Counted from the first letter of the stretch, positions 25,339 to 34,407 are shown. The stretch is 64,000 nucleotides of DNA from an uncultured Rikenellaceae bacterium (GCA_944321925.1 CALUND010000010.1:17508-81507); one strand, 5' to 3'. The notes: a model not told the origin generated them from the sequence alone. Program-made: numbers and translations.

Positions 25339-27288
25339 ATGATCGCCGTAGACAATCTGACCGTCAGCTTCGGAGGCTGGGACCTTTTCAACAACATCTC
25401 GCTGCTCATCAACCCGAAAGACCGCATCGGTCTGGTCGGAAAAAATGGTGCGGGCAAAAGCACCTTGCTGAAAGTCATCACGGGCGAACAACAACCCACC
25501 TCGGGAGCTGTTACCCGCAACGCCGATTGCACGATCGGCTACCTGCCCCAACAGATGAAGGTGGCCGATACGACCTCGCTGGTCGAAGAGACCGCCAAAG
25601 CCTTCGAAGAGGTGATCGCCCTGGAACAAGAAATCGCCCGCATCAACGAAGAACTGATCGTACGCACCGATTACGAAAGCGACTCCTACGAACGGCTTCT
25701 GCACCGGCTCAACGATGCCACCGACCGATACCACATGCTCGGAGGCGAAAGTCGCGAGGCCGACATCGAAAAGACCCTGCTGGGACTCGGATTCAAACGG
25801 AGCGATTTCGACCGACCGACCAGCGAATTCAGCGGAGGGTGGCGCATGCGGATCGAATTGGCAAAACTGCTGTTGCGTCGGCCATCGATCTTCCTGCTGG
25901 ACGAACCGACCAACCACCTCGATATTGAGAGTATCCAGTGGCTCGAAGGTTACCTGAAAGAGTACAGCGGCGCCGTGCTGCTCATTTCGCACGACCGCGC
26001 CTTCCTCGACAACGTCACCACGCGCACGGTGGAGATCTCGCTCGGCAAACTCTACGACTACAAAGTCCCCTACAGCCGTTACGTGGAACTGCGTGCGGAA
26101 CGGAGAGCCCAGCAGCTCGCCGCCTACAACAACCAGCAGCGGATGATCGAAAAAAGCGAAGAGTTCATCGAACGATTCCGCTACAAGCCGACCAAATCGA
26201 ACCAGGTGCAGTCCCGCATCAAACAGCTCGACAAACTCGAACGGATCGAGGTCGACGAGGAGGACCTCTCCACCCTGAATATCAAATTTCCTCCGGCTCC
26301 CCGTTCGGGACAAATCGTAGCCGAAGTCAAAAACGTCGGCAAAAGTTTCGGCGAAAAGCATGTCTTCAGCGGGGCCGACTTCACCATCGAACGCGGCGAC
26401 AAGATTGCCCTCGTAGGCCGCAACGGCGAAGGAAAAACCACGTTTGCCCGCATGCTCATCGGTCAGCTTTCGCCGACCGAAGGATCGATCCGGCTCGGTG
26501 CAAACGTACGCATCGGCTACTATGCACAAAACCAGGACGACCTGATGGAGGGCGAATTCACCGTCTACGACACGCTCGACCGGGTGGCCGTAGGCGACAT
26601 CCGCACCCGTCTGCGCGACATTCTCGGAGCCTTCCTTTTCCGCGGTGCCGACATCGACAAGAAAGTCAAGGTACTCTCCGGGGGCGAGCGCTCCCGCCTG
26701 GCAATGGCCCGTCTGATGCTCGAACCCTGCAACCTGTTGGTGATGGACGAGCCCACGAACCACATGGACATGCGTTCGAAAGACATTCTGAAAAACGCGC
26801 TCCGCAAATACGACGGCACGATGGTCGTCGTATCGCACGACCGCGAATTTCTCGACGGAATGGTCGATAAAGTCTATGAATTCCGCGACGGAGGCGTCAA
26901 GGAGTATCTGGGAGGCATCTACTACTTCCTGGAAAAACGAAAACTGGAGTCGCTGCACGAGGTGGAGCTCAAAGAGAAAGAGGTAAAAGCCTCCGAAACC
27001 GAACGCACTGCCCGGAATCGCGAAGATTACCAGAAAAAGAAAGAGGCCGAAAAGGCCATACGCAAAGTGCAAAATGCCATAGACCGTACCGAGAAAGAGA
27101 TCGAACGGCTGGAGCATGAGATTGCCGAATGGGACCTCAAACTATCCGACCCGACCGCCCACGGCATCGATCCGACGGATGGTAAAATTTTCACCGAATA
27201 CAACCGGCTCAAAGAACGGCTCGCCCACGAGATGCACGAGTGGGAGAAATTGGGGTATGAACTGGAATTGCTGCAGGATCAGGCATGA
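25339..27288 (+). CDS. ABC-F family ATPase (ribosome-associated)
   Basis: A 649-residue soluble protein with two ABC cassettes and no membrane domain. First cassette: Walker A GLVGKNGAGKSTL (about residue 34), signature EFSGGWRMRIELAKLLL, Walker B IFLLDEPTNHLDIES. Second: GRNGEGKTTF (about 365), VLSGGERSRLAMARLML, LLVMDEPTNHMDMRS. Between them is a basic linker (residues about 245-305) that in ABC-F proteins enters the ribosomal E site. A C-terminal coiled coil runs from about 540 to 645. It is a translation factor or resistance-type protein of the Uup/YdiF group; which subgroup cannot be settled by eye. It starts one base after the rpe stop. Confidence 0.92.
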   Translation: MIAVDNLTVSFGGWDLFNNISLLINPKDRIGLVGKNGAGKSTLLKVITGEQQPTSGAVTRNADCTIGYLPQQMKVADTTSLVEETAKAFEEVIALEQEIARINEELIVRTDYESDSYERLLHRLNDATDRYHMLGGESREADIEKTLLGLGFKRSDFDRPTSEFSGGWRMRIELAKLLLRRPSIFLLDEPTNHLDIESIQWLEGYLKEYSGAVLLISHDRAFLDNVTTRTVEISLGKLYDYKVPYSRYVELRAERRAQQLAAYNNQQRMIEKSEEFIERFRYKPTKSNQVQSRIKQLDKLERIEVDEEDLSTLNIKFPPAPRSGQIVAEVKNVGKSFGEKHVFSGADFTIERGDKIALVGRNGEGKTTFARMLIGQLSPTEGSIRLGANVRIGYYAQNQDDLMEGEFTVYDTLDRVAVGDIRTRLRDILGAFLFRGADIDKKVKVLSGGERSRLAMARLMLEPCNLLVMDEPTNHMDMRSKDILKNALRKYDGTMVVVSHDREFLDGMVDKVYEFRDGGVKEYLGGIYYFLEKRKLESLHEVELKEKEVKASETERTARNREDYQKKKEAEKAIRKVQNAIDRTEKEIERLEHEIAEWDLKLSDPTAHGIDPTDGKIFTEYNRLKERLAHEMHEWEKLGYELELLQDQA

Positions 27289-27875
27289 ACGTATTGATTC
27301 TTAACGGATCGCCGCGTCGGAACGGCATCGTCGGCTCCCTGCTGAAGGAGGCCGAGCAGAGCGCTTGCGGGCACGTCGTGGAGCGGATCGATCTCTACGA
27401 CTGCCAGATTGTCTCCTGTAGTGGTTGCATGGCCTGCCGAACCTCCGGCCGTTGTTCGCTCCCGGAAGACGACGGTCACCGCCTCGCCGAACGGATCGCC
27501 ACGGCCGATCTGCTCGTAATCGGAACCCCAACCTACTGGGGTAACATGAGTGCAAAGCTCAAGTGTTTGTTCGACAGGACAGTACCGGTCTTCATGGGCG
27601 AAAATCGCATGGGGATTCCTCAACCCCGACGAAAAGGCTGTCGGGCAATCGTCGTCACAACCTGTACCACCCCGTGGCCGTTCAACATCCTCTTTCGACA
27701 GAGCAGCGGAGCCGCCAAGCGTGTGAAAGAGGTGCTCCGCACAGCAGGATACCGTATGCGGAGTCTCCAGGTGGGCGGCACGAAACCGATGCACGGTCAG
27801 GCTCCCGAACAAGCCATCCGCAAAATGCGACGACTCGTGAAAAAAAGTTTGAAAAAAGAGACAAACAATGGATAA
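27285..27875 (+). CDS. NAD(P)H-dependent FMN reductase / iron-sulfur flavoprotein-like
   Basis: A 196-residue flavodoxin-fold protein. The FMN phosphate loop is ILNGSPRRNGIVGSLL (residues 4-19). A cysteine-rich motif CQIVSCSGCMACRTSGRC (about 45-62) has the CxxCxxC spacing seen in iron-sulfur flavoproteins, and ADLLVIGTPTYWGNMSAKLKCLFDR is the flavin-binding loop. The tail is very basic. The substrate is unknown. Its ATG overlaps the ABC-F stop by four bases and its stop overlaps the rlmB start, so translation is probably coupled. Confidence 0.85.
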   Translation: MNVLILNGSPRRNGIVGSLLKEAEQSACGHVVERIDLYDCQIVSCSGCMACRTSGRCSLPEDDGHRLAERIATADLLVIGTPTYWGNMSAKLKCLFDRTVPVFMGENRMGIPQPRRKGCRAIVVTTCTTPWPFNILFRQSSGAAKRVKEVLRTAGYRMRSLQVGGTKPMHGQAPEQAIRKMRRLVKKSLKKETNNG

Positions 27876-28602
27876 TATCGTCTTCGGGATACGTCCCGTC
27901 ATGGAGGCCATCGAGGTCGGGAGACCCGTGGAGAAGCTCTACATCCGCAAGGGAGCGGAGGGACAGTTGTTGTCGGAACTGAAAGCAATCGCGCACCGGC
28001 ATCGCATCCCCACGCAGGAAGTTCCGCCTGAAAAACTCGCACGCCTGACCCGCGGCAACCACCAAGGAGTGGTCGCCCGCGTATCGCCCATCGTCTACGC
28101 CGAACTGGAGGAGCTGATCGACCGCCTGTCGGATGAGGATCCCGCTCTGCTGGTGATCCTCGACGGGGTGACCGACGTCCGCAATTTCGGAGGCATCGCG
28201 CGCAGCGCCGAATGTGCTGGGGCCCACGGGATCATCGTGCCAACGAAAAACGGCGCCCCTGCAAACAGCGATGCGATGAAAGCCTCGGCCGGTGCACTCA
28301 ACCGGATTCCGGTCTGCCGGGTCGGCAGCATCCGCAACACGATCAAGGCACTGCAATCGGCGGGCCTGCAAATCGTGGGTGCCAACGAAAAGAGCGAAGA
28401 AACTCTCTACGGCATCGACCTCACCCGACCGACCGTCCTCGTAATGGGCAACGAAGAACGAGGCATCTCCCGCGAAGTATTGAAACTGTGCGACCACCAA
28501 GCCGCCATCCCGCAACGGGGCGAAATCGGATCGCTCAACGTGGGTGCGGCAGCAGCCGTCCTGCTTTTCGAAACCGTCAGACAAAGGACCACAACGAAAT
28601 AG
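27868..28602 (+). CDS. rlmB: 23S rRNA 2'-O-ribose methyltransferase, RlmB/TrmH family
   Basis: A 244-residue SPOUT methyltransferase. The N-terminal substrate-binding domain (FGIRPVMEAIEVGRPVEKLYIRKGAEGQ) is followed by the SpoU motifs: motif 1 LDGVTDVRNFGGIARSAECAG, motif 2 VLVMGNEERGISREVL, motif 3 IPQRGEIGSLNVGAAAAVLLFE. RlmB modifies G2251 in the peptidyl-transferase P loop. I call it RlmB on the presence of the N-terminal domain, but a tRNA TrmH paralogue is possible. It overlaps the flavoprotein gene by eight bases. Confidence 0.88.
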   Translation: MDNIVFGIRPVMEAIEVGRPVEKLYIRKGAEGQLLSELKAIAHRHRIPTQEVPPEKLARLTRGNHQGVVARVSPIVYAELEELIDRLSDEDPALLVILDGVTDVRNFGGIARSAECAGAHGIIVPTKNGAPANSDAMKASAGALNRIPVCRVGSIRNTIKALQSAGLQIVGANEKSEETLYGIDLTRPTVLVMGNEERGISREVLKLCDHQAAIPQRGEIGSLNVGAAAAVLLFETVRQRTTTK

Positions 28603-28610
28603 ATACCACC

Positions 28611-29675
28611 ATGAACGAAGAGACCCTATATCAGGATGCGGTGGCGCTGTTGCGCGACCTGATCCGCACCCCATCCATCAGCCGGGAGGAGGAGAAGACC
28701 GCGGCGCTCATCGAAGCGCATCTGAAAAACCACGGCGTGCGGGAGGTGTTCCGCCACGGAAACAACGTCTGGGCCTACAACGCCCATTACGACCCGACGA
28801 AACCGACCATCCTGCTCAACTCCCACCACGATACGGTGAAACCCAACAGCGCCTACACACGCGACCCGTTCGATCCGGCCATCGAAGGCGACCGGCTTTA
28901 CGGCCTCGGCAGCAACGACGCCGGAGCAAGCGGCGTATCGCTCATGGCGGCATTCCTCCACTTCTACGAACGGACAGACCTGCGGTACAACCTCTGCGTA
29001 GCCATCACGGCCGAGGAGGAAAACAGCGGAAAAAATGGATTGGAAAGCATCCTTCCGATGCTCGGGAAACTCGACTTCGCCATCGTCGGCGAACCGACCC
29101 TCATGCAACTGGCCATCGCCGAACGGGGATTGATCGTCATCGATTGCGTGGCTCACGGCCGAGCCGGACACGCAGCGCGCGAAGAGGGCGACAATGCGAT
29201 CTACCGCGCCATGCAGGATATCGAATGGTTCCGCACCTACCGTTTCCCGAAAGAGAGCGACCTGTTCGGCGCCGTCAAAATGACCGTCACGATCATCTCT
29301 GCCGGCTCCCAGCACAACGTCGTGCCGGCCGAATGCCGCTTCACGGTAGATATACGTGTGACAGACCGCTACACCAACGAAGAGGTGGTGGAGATCATCC
29401 GCAAACACGTGCAAAGCGAGGTGATTCCCCGCTCCACCCGGCTCAAACCCTCCTCCATTCCGGTCGACCATCCGATCGTCCAGGCTGGTCTGGCCCTCGG
29501 ACGCACCACTTACGGATCGCCCACCACATCCGATCAGGCCCTGCTCGACATCCCCTCCCTCAAGCTGGGTGTAGGCGACAGCGCCCGTTCCCACATGGCC
29601 GACGAATTCGTCCACCTCAGCGAAATCCGTGAAGGTATCAGCCTCTACATCCGCATGCTCGAACAGATCCTGTAA
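28611..29675 (+). CDS. argE: M20 deacetylase, probable N-acyl-ornithine deacetylase
   Basis: A 354-residue di-zinc hydrolase. Motifs: LNSHHDTVKPN (first metal His and Asp), LYGLGSNDAGASGV (bridging Asp), ITAEEENSGKNG (catalytic Glu), FAIVGEPT and the C-terminal ligand in SARSHMADEFVHLSE. The dimerisation domain (HGRAGHAAREEGDNAIY...) is present. The open frame continues upstream over rlmB, but the family start MNEETLYQDAVALLRDLIRTPSIS fixes 28611. The next gene is argH, so the likely step is release of ornithine from its N-acetyl or, as reported for Bacteroides, N-succinyl form. Confidence 0.88.
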   Translation: MNEETLYQDAVALLRDLIRTPSISREEEKTAALIEAHLKNHGVREVFRHGNNVWAYNAHYDPTKPTILLNSHHDTVKPNSAYTRDPFDPAIEGDRLYGLGSNDAGASGVSLMAAFLHFYERTDLRYNLCVAITAEEENSGKNGLESILPMLGKLDFAIVGEPTLMQLAIAERGLIVIDCVAHGRAGHAAREEGDNAIYRAMQDIEWFRTYRFPKESDLFGAVKMTVTIISAGSQHNVVPAECRFTVDIRVTDRYTNEEVVEIIRKHVQSEVIPRSTRLKPSSIPVDHPIVQAGLALGRTTYGSPTTSDQALLDIPSLKLGVGDSARSHMADEFVHLSEIREGISLYIRMLEQIL

Positions 29676-29697
29676 CCGAAAAAAATAGAAAAAAGAT

Positions 29698-31029
29698 ATG
29701 AAACTCTGGCAAAAAAACATCGAAGCAGACAAAGATGTCGATCGCTTCACCGTAGGACACGACCGTGAAATGGACCTGTTGCTGGCCGAAGCCGATGTGC
29801 TCGGTTCATTGGCACACACCCGCATGCTCGCCACCATCGGGCTCATGTCGGAAGAGGATCTGGCACGGGTACAAAAAGAACTTAAAAAGATCTGGCGCGA
29901 CATCCGGGCCGGCAATTTCCGCATCGAAGAGGGGGTGGAAGATGTTCATTCCCAGGTGGAGTTCCTGCTCACCGAAAGAATCGGCGAGGCCGGAAAGAAG
30001 ATCCACAGCGGCCGCTCACGCAACGACCAGGTTTTGGTCGACCTGCGCATCTTCCTCCGCAAGGAGGTCATGGAGATCTCGCACGAAGCACGTCGTCTGT
30101 TCGACACGCTGCAGGAGCTTTCGGAGCGCTACCGCGACGTTCTCATGCCGGGCTACACCCACCTGCAGATCGCAATGCCCTCTTCGTTCGGGCTCTGGTT
30201 CGGCGCCTATGCGGAGAGTCTGGTCGACGACCTGCAGATGATGCTGGCCGCCTACCGCATCTGCAACCGCAACCCGCTCGGCTCGGCCGCCGGTTACGGC
30301 TCCTCGTTCCCGCTCGACAGGGAGATGACCACCCGCCTGCTGGGATTCGACTCGATGGACTACAACGTGGTCTACGCCCAAATGGGACGCGGAAAGACCG
30401 AACGGGTCGTGGCGCAGGGAATCGCTGCAATTGCCGCTACCGTAGGACGTCTTGCAATGGACAACACGCTATTCCTCAACCAGAACTTCGGGTTCATCTC
30501 CTACCCGCCCGAACTGACCACCGGATCGAGCATCATGCCCCACAAGAAGAATCCGGACGTATGGGAGATCATCCGCGGCAAATGCAACCTGATCCAGGCG
30601 CTTCCCAATCAGATTTCGATGCTGACGACCAACCTCCCCGTCGGCTACCACCGCGACCTGCAGCTCCTCAAGGAGGTGCTCTTCCCGGCCCTCTCGGAGA
30701 TCCGCGACGTGCTCGCCATGGCGAAAATGATGCTCGAACATATCGAAGTGCACAAGGATATTCTGAAAGACCCGAAATACGCCTACCTGTTCAGCGTGGA
30801 GACGGTAAACGAACTGGTGCTGCAGGGCGTCCCCTTCCGCGAAGCCTACAAGAAGGTGGGGCTCTCCATCGAAAACGGCACATTCCAGCCCCACACCGAA
30901 GTGCACCACACCCATGCCGGGAGTATCGGCAACCTCTGCAACCAACAGATCGCCGCGTTGATGAACAACGTTCTGGCGCAATTCCATTTCGAGAAGGTGG
31001 AAGAGGCCGAACAAAAGCTGACCGAATAG
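29698..31029 (+). CDS. argH: Argininosuccinate lyase
   Basis: A 443-residue cytoplasmic lyase giving arginine and fumarate, the last step of arginine synthesis. It starts MKLWQKNIEADKDVDRFTVGHDREMDLLLAEADVLGS. Conserved parts: HSQVEFLLTERIGEAGKKIHSGRSRNDQV, MPGYTHLQIAMPSSFG and the fumarase/aspartase signature GSSIMPHKKNPDV with the mobile-loop catalytic Ser. Length is normal. Twenty-two bases separate it from the deacetylase gene, consistent with one transcript. The product fumarate could feed the fumarase at 2140-3750. Confidence 0.97.
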   Translation: MKLWQKNIEADKDVDRFTVGHDREMDLLLAEADVLGSLAHTRMLATIGLMSEEDLARVQKELKKIWRDIRAGNFRIEEGVEDVHSQVEFLLTERIGEAGKKIHSGRSRNDQVLVDLRIFLRKEVMEISHEARRLFDTLQELSERYRDVLMPGYTHLQIAMPSSFGLWFGAYAESLVDDLQMMLAAYRICNRNPLGSAAGYGSSFPLDREMTTRLLGFDSMDYNVVYAQMGRGKTERVVAQGIAAIAATVGRLAMDNTLFLNQNFGFISYPPELTTGSSIMPHKKNPDVWEIIRGKCNLIQALPNQISMLTTNLPVGYHRDLQLLKEVLFPALSEIRDVLAMAKMMLEHIEVHKDILKDPKYAYLFSVETVNELVLQGVPFREAYKKVGLSIENGTFQPHTEVHHTHAGSIGNLCNQQIAALMNNVLAQFHFEKVEEAEQKLTE

Positions 31030-31062
31030 CTTGAAGAAGCGAGCTGAAACCGACCGAACAGT

Positions 31063-31770
31063 TTGAAGAAGATCGTATGCCATCCCCGTCTCGGCGAGAT
31101 CACCCTCTCCCGCACGTTGAGAGCCTCCCGCATTACACTCTCCGTGCGTCCCGACGGGAGCATACGGCTCTCTTTCCCCGCTCTGGTCTCCGAACGGCGC
31201 GCCCTTCGATTTCTGGAGCAGAAGGTGGAGTGGGCGGAACAGGTACGGACAAAACAAAAGGCACAAAACCCCGTCGTATCGCTCGCCGACTCCTTCCCGA
31301 CGAGACGACACCGGCTCCGCCTCCTCGCAGGTGACTACGTCCGCATCAGCGTACGGATCACCGAGGAGGAGATCATCGTCCGGTATCCGCACTCCTGTTC
31401 CGCCGACTCGGAACAGGTACAAGAAGCGGCACGCCGCGGGGTCGTGGAAGCGCTCCGTCGCGAAGCCAAAGAGCTACTTCCTCCGTGGGTGGACCGGCTG
31501 GCTACCCGACACGGATTTCGTTACCGGAACATCGCCATCAAGGCCACTCACAGCAAATGGGGCAGTTGCACCGCACACAACGACCTGAACTTCTCGCTCT
31601 TTCTGCTGCTACTTCCGGATGAATTGATCGAATACGTCATTCTCCATGAACTTTGCCACACGGTGCATAAGAACCACTCGCCCCGATTCCATGCGCTGCT
31701 CGACGAAGTGACGAACGGACGCGACAGGGAACTTGCCCGGGAGATGCGAAAACGACACCCAAGCATTTAA
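31063..31770 (+). CDS. YgjP-like metallopeptidase (SprT/DUF45 type)
   Basis: A 235-residue protein with the zinc motif HELCH in YVILHELCHTVHKNHSPRFHALL (residues about 192-214) and the preceding KATHSKWGSCTAHNDLNFSLFLLLLPDELIEY, the hallmark of the YgjP/DUF45 family. An N-terminal beta domain (ITLSRTLRASRITLSVRPDGSIRLSFP) precedes it. No ATG fits in frame at the beginning; the TTG at 31063 is the best start. It follows argH by 33 bases and may be its last co-transcribed gene. Role unknown; related proteins sit beside DNA-processing genes. Confidence 0.85.
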   Translation: MKKIVCHPRLGEITLSRTLRASRITLSVRPDGSIRLSFPALVSERRALRFLEQKVEWAEQVRTKQKAQNPVVSLADSFPTRRHRLRLLAGDYVRISVRITEEEIIVRYPHSCSADSEQVQEAARRGVVEALRREAKELLPPWVDRLATRHGFRYRNIAIKATHSKWGSCTAHNDLNFSLFLLLLPDELIEYVILHELCHTVHKNHSPRFHALLDEVTNGRDRELAREMRKRHPSI

Positions 31771-31790
31771 ATACTTTCTGCGCAATCGCA

Positions 31791-31850
31791 TAAAAAGGTC
31801 CGAACTGCACACATCAAAAATAGCAAAGCAATATCAACAGTTCGACCTTT
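31791..31850. repeat. Inverted repeat downstream of the YgjP-like gene
   Basis: AAAGGTCCGAACTG (31794-31807 region) pairs with CAGTTCGACCTTT (31838-31850) with one bulge and an AT-rich spacer of about 31 bases, then ATT. It may be a long-loop terminator or half of a recombination site. Confidence 0.5.
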
Positions 31851-32753
31851 ATTAAACAAACCGTTGCAAGAAAAAAATGTTACAGATTTTCCAAATTATC
31901 CCTTTCTACCTTAATATGAGATATGTTCGGTTTTTTAAAAAAGGCGATGTTGTCTCCGTTGAAAACTTATACATATGGTAATAGGGTTTCACATATCCAT
32001 CCAGATATACAGGAGCCGACAAACCGACAAATAGAAATCCGGTCATTTGCAAATGCAGAAGTAGGAGAATCAATCATCGGGTAACAGTCATCAGAAGGAA
32101 AAACAAGAACGGAACCGTCAACTCTTCAATGTGTCTTGTTGCATAAAGTAAACGGCACATCGATCATGACGAAAATTTTGCATTTAAACCGAGCCTTGGC
32201 CGACAGTCATGACAATCATACGCAAATGCATGAATATCAAAATCTTCCTATACAAAAAAGTTTTTATCAATACCTTCAACTACAAACTATAAGTCTTTGT
32301 GTTCGGACTGGGCGCCGAAACCAAACACAACCCGATCTTACTACGTACAAAAAGGTATTGGCCGACTCAGGAACAACATGAAAGTTCCGGGACACCGCAA
32401 AAACGGTTTCACAAAAATGCGCCTACTGATCTTCCTCGGTAGGAGATCATCCGGATGTTCAATACCGAGAACCGATCGATTACAGACAAATGCCGCCGTT
32501 TCGCGTAACACATTTGCCCTGCTCCGCAATGTGTAACTGTCGACAGCCAAAGCGTTGAAAAGACAAGTCTCGCAGCATTATGAACGTACACAAGAACCGC
32601 CTAATGTAAACAAACTCGGGCAAGGAACACCGAACGTCTTTTGAGCTTCATTCTCCATTTAATACCGTTTTGCGACATCCATATTGGGAAACTTATTCTA
32701 CAATATTTTTTAATTTTACGCCGTCCTTTACAAATTTGCACACGCTGGAGATT
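31851..32753. other. AT-rich 0.9-kb gap before the AraC-type regulator
   Basis: Only short unrelated frames (for example 32136-32381 and 32297-32536, both plus) with no start signals, domains or similarity I know. It marks the transition from core genes to the surface-structure locus and probably holds the regulator's promoter and control sites. Confidence 0.45.
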
Positions 32754-33959
32754 ATGCCCGATTACGCCAATATTTTGCCGATATTACACACGATGGCAAC
32801 CGTTATCTGTCTGGGCGGTGCGTTCCTTCTCTTTTTGCGCGGACGAAATAATCGTTCCCGCCGCCTACTGGCATTCGTCATGTTGGCATGGGGACTTGTC
32901 TATGTGGTACGTGTCGTGGGAATGCTTCTGGGGAATCAGGATTTGAATTTCACCCGAACCGACGTGGCAGAACCATTTGTATTGATAACCGGCAACTTAT
33001 ACCTGATCATCCTGTTGCTCTATCCCTTAGAGGTTGTACGTCCGGGATGGCTCAACCTGAAACGAACAGACATCCTGCTGCTCCCTTATGTGTCGGTAAC
33101 CCTGTTTTATTACATCGTCTTGTTCCTGCTCGGACAAAAACCGCTGGCACTGCACGATATGAACCAATTCCGGGAACATCTCGGCGAGTTCAACGTCTGG
33201 TACCGCCTTTTGATGGGACTCTCCATTGTCGTGTATCTCGCATTTCTGTTCCGATTGACCTGGCGTTATAAAGACGTCTACCGACAATGGTGCCGTAACA
33301 ATTATTCCAATGACAAAAACCTGGACATTTTATGGTTGCGTCAATACGGTATCGGAGTGGTACTGATCGCGGTTGCCTATTTTTGGTTGCTTTTCGACGG
33401 AAACACATACTGTTATATTGTACATAACCTCACAGTACAATGTTTCTTCTGCTATACCCTTTACAAAGGACTCTTTCACGATAATCCATACACGGAAAAT
33501 TTTTTCAGTTCTACGCTGGACGAAACAGATGCATGCCAGAAAGCCGAACTCATGGAAGAACAATCGTCCGCCGACAAAGTTTATTTCTCGGAGAGCGAAA
33601 GCGCATTTCTTACGAAATTACCTGCTTACCGCGATGAGATAGCCAGTTGGATGATGAAGGAAAAGCCCTACCTGAACCCGAACCTCAAACTCATGGATGT
33701 ATCGGATATCCTGCCCCTGAACCGGACCTATCTTTCCCGTGTCTTCAACGATGGCTTCGGAGATAGTTTCAGCAACGTGGTGCGCGATTACCGCATACGC
33801 GAGGCGGAATGGATGCTTGCCAACCGCAAGGATATCCCGGTTGGACAAGTGGGCGAACTCTGCGGTTTTTCATCTCCCTCTGTCTTCCACCGTGCCTTCG
33901 TGCAGAGTCACGAAGGACTGACCCCGAACCGCTACCGGAAACAGACGGAAAAAGAATAA
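32754..33959 (+). CDS. Membrane-bound AraC-family regulator, seven-helix sensor
   Basis: A 401-residue protein: about seven hydrophobic helices (ILHTMATVICLGGAFLLFL, LLAFVMLAWGLVYVVRVVGML, PFVLITGNLYLIILLLY, ILLLPYVSVTLFYYIVLFLL, LLMGLSIVVYLAFLFRL, GIGVVLIAVAYFWLLF, YIVHNLTVQCFFCYTLY), a linker, and a C-terminal AraC HTH pair (residues about 300-395; LMDVSDILPLNRTYLSRVFNDGFGDSF and IPVGQVGELCGFSSPSVFHRAFVQSHEGLTPNRYRK). The open frame starts at 32670 but the ATG at 32754 places the first helix normally. It is a one-component sensor of an unknown envelope signal. The next genes encode a fimbrillin-like operon, and phased repeats lie between, so it is the likely local activator. Confidence 0.85.
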   Translation: MPDYANILPILHTMATVICLGGAFLLFLRGRNNRSRRLLAFVMLAWGLVYVVRVVGMLLGNQDLNFTRTDVAEPFVLITGNLYLIILLLYPLEVVRPGWLNLKRTDILLLPYVSVTLFYYIVLFLLGQKPLALHDMNQFREHLGEFNVWYRLLMGLSIVVYLAFLFRLTWRYKDVYRQWCRNNYSNDKNLDILWLRQYGIGVVLIAVAYFWLLFDGNTYCYIVHNLTVQCFFCYTLYKGLFHDNPYTENFFSSTLDETDACQKAELMEEQSSADKVYFSESESAFLTKLPAYRDEIASWMMKEKPYLNPNLKLMDVSDILPLNRTYLSRVFNDGFGDSFSNVVRDYRIREAEWMLANRKDIPVGQVGELCGFSSPSVFHRAFVQSHEGLTPNRYRKQTEKE

Positions 33960-33999
33960 TCTTTACGGAATTTTTTGCCTGATAGCCTCCGGCTCGCCC

Positions 34000-34083
34000 T
34001 TTTTACGATTTGTAAATTTATTTTTACAATTCGCATCTTTCTTTTTATGATTTGCAAACTTCTTTTTACAAAAGGGAAATAAT
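34000..34083 (+). repeat. Four direct repeats with a 21-bp period (candidate AraC operator array)
   Basis: Units at 34000-34020, 34021-34041, 34042-34062 and 34063-34083 all begin TTTTTA. Units 1-3 follow TTTTTAYRATTYGYA, and the fourth keeps TTTTTACAA then diverges. The period is exactly 21 bp, two turns of DNA, so all units face the same side. The array ends 18 bases before a -7 box. Confidence 0.75.
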
Positions 34084-34101
34084 CCGACCGGAATTCCCCT
34101 G

Positions 34102-34109
34102 TAACTTTG
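34102..34109 (+). promoter_or_regulatory. -7 box of the fimbrillin-like operon, no -33
   Basis: TAACTTTG. The expected -33 position (about 34079-34082) is occupied by the last direct repeat and has no TTG, which suggests activator dependence. The leader to the first ATG would be about 290 bases. Confidence 0.65.
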
Positions 34110-34215
34110 TGCAACATTAAAAGTTTATCCAGTTTCTGACAGTTGTAAAACAGCCTGAAACCGAATAAATCACTGAAAATCTTCATGTTTTATTTTTCTT
34201 AAACGGAAAATACAT

Positions 34216-34285
34216 GGCAGGTTTTCACAAACGAAACACCAACCAAATCATTGGTTTACAAAATAAAAGAGCGAAGAAACCTGCC
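34216..34285 (+). promoter_or_regulatory. Structured 5' leader element
   Basis: GGCAGGTTT (34216-34224) pairs with AAACCTGCC (34277-34285). Inside, AACCAA (34241-34246) pairs with TTGGTT (34251-34256). This gives a nested stem in the untranslated leader. No known riboswitch pattern is recognised. Confidence 0.5.
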
Positions 34286-34407
34286 GAGATGCATTTTCTA
34301 AAATTAGAAACACCTTCGCCCCATTTTATTTTACCGACCCCCATTTATACCTCGCTTTTATCGGTTCGACCGTTTTAAGCGGCGAAAAAATTGCATAGCA
34401 AACAGGA

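Noticed and set aside
32136..32536. Two overlapping plus-strand frames of about 80 codons
   Set aside because: No promoter, signal or family likeness in AT-rich intergenic DNA; probably chance.
34000..34083. CRISPR-like array
   Set aside because: The units are contiguous with no spacers, only four in number, and diverge gradually; they fit an operator array better.
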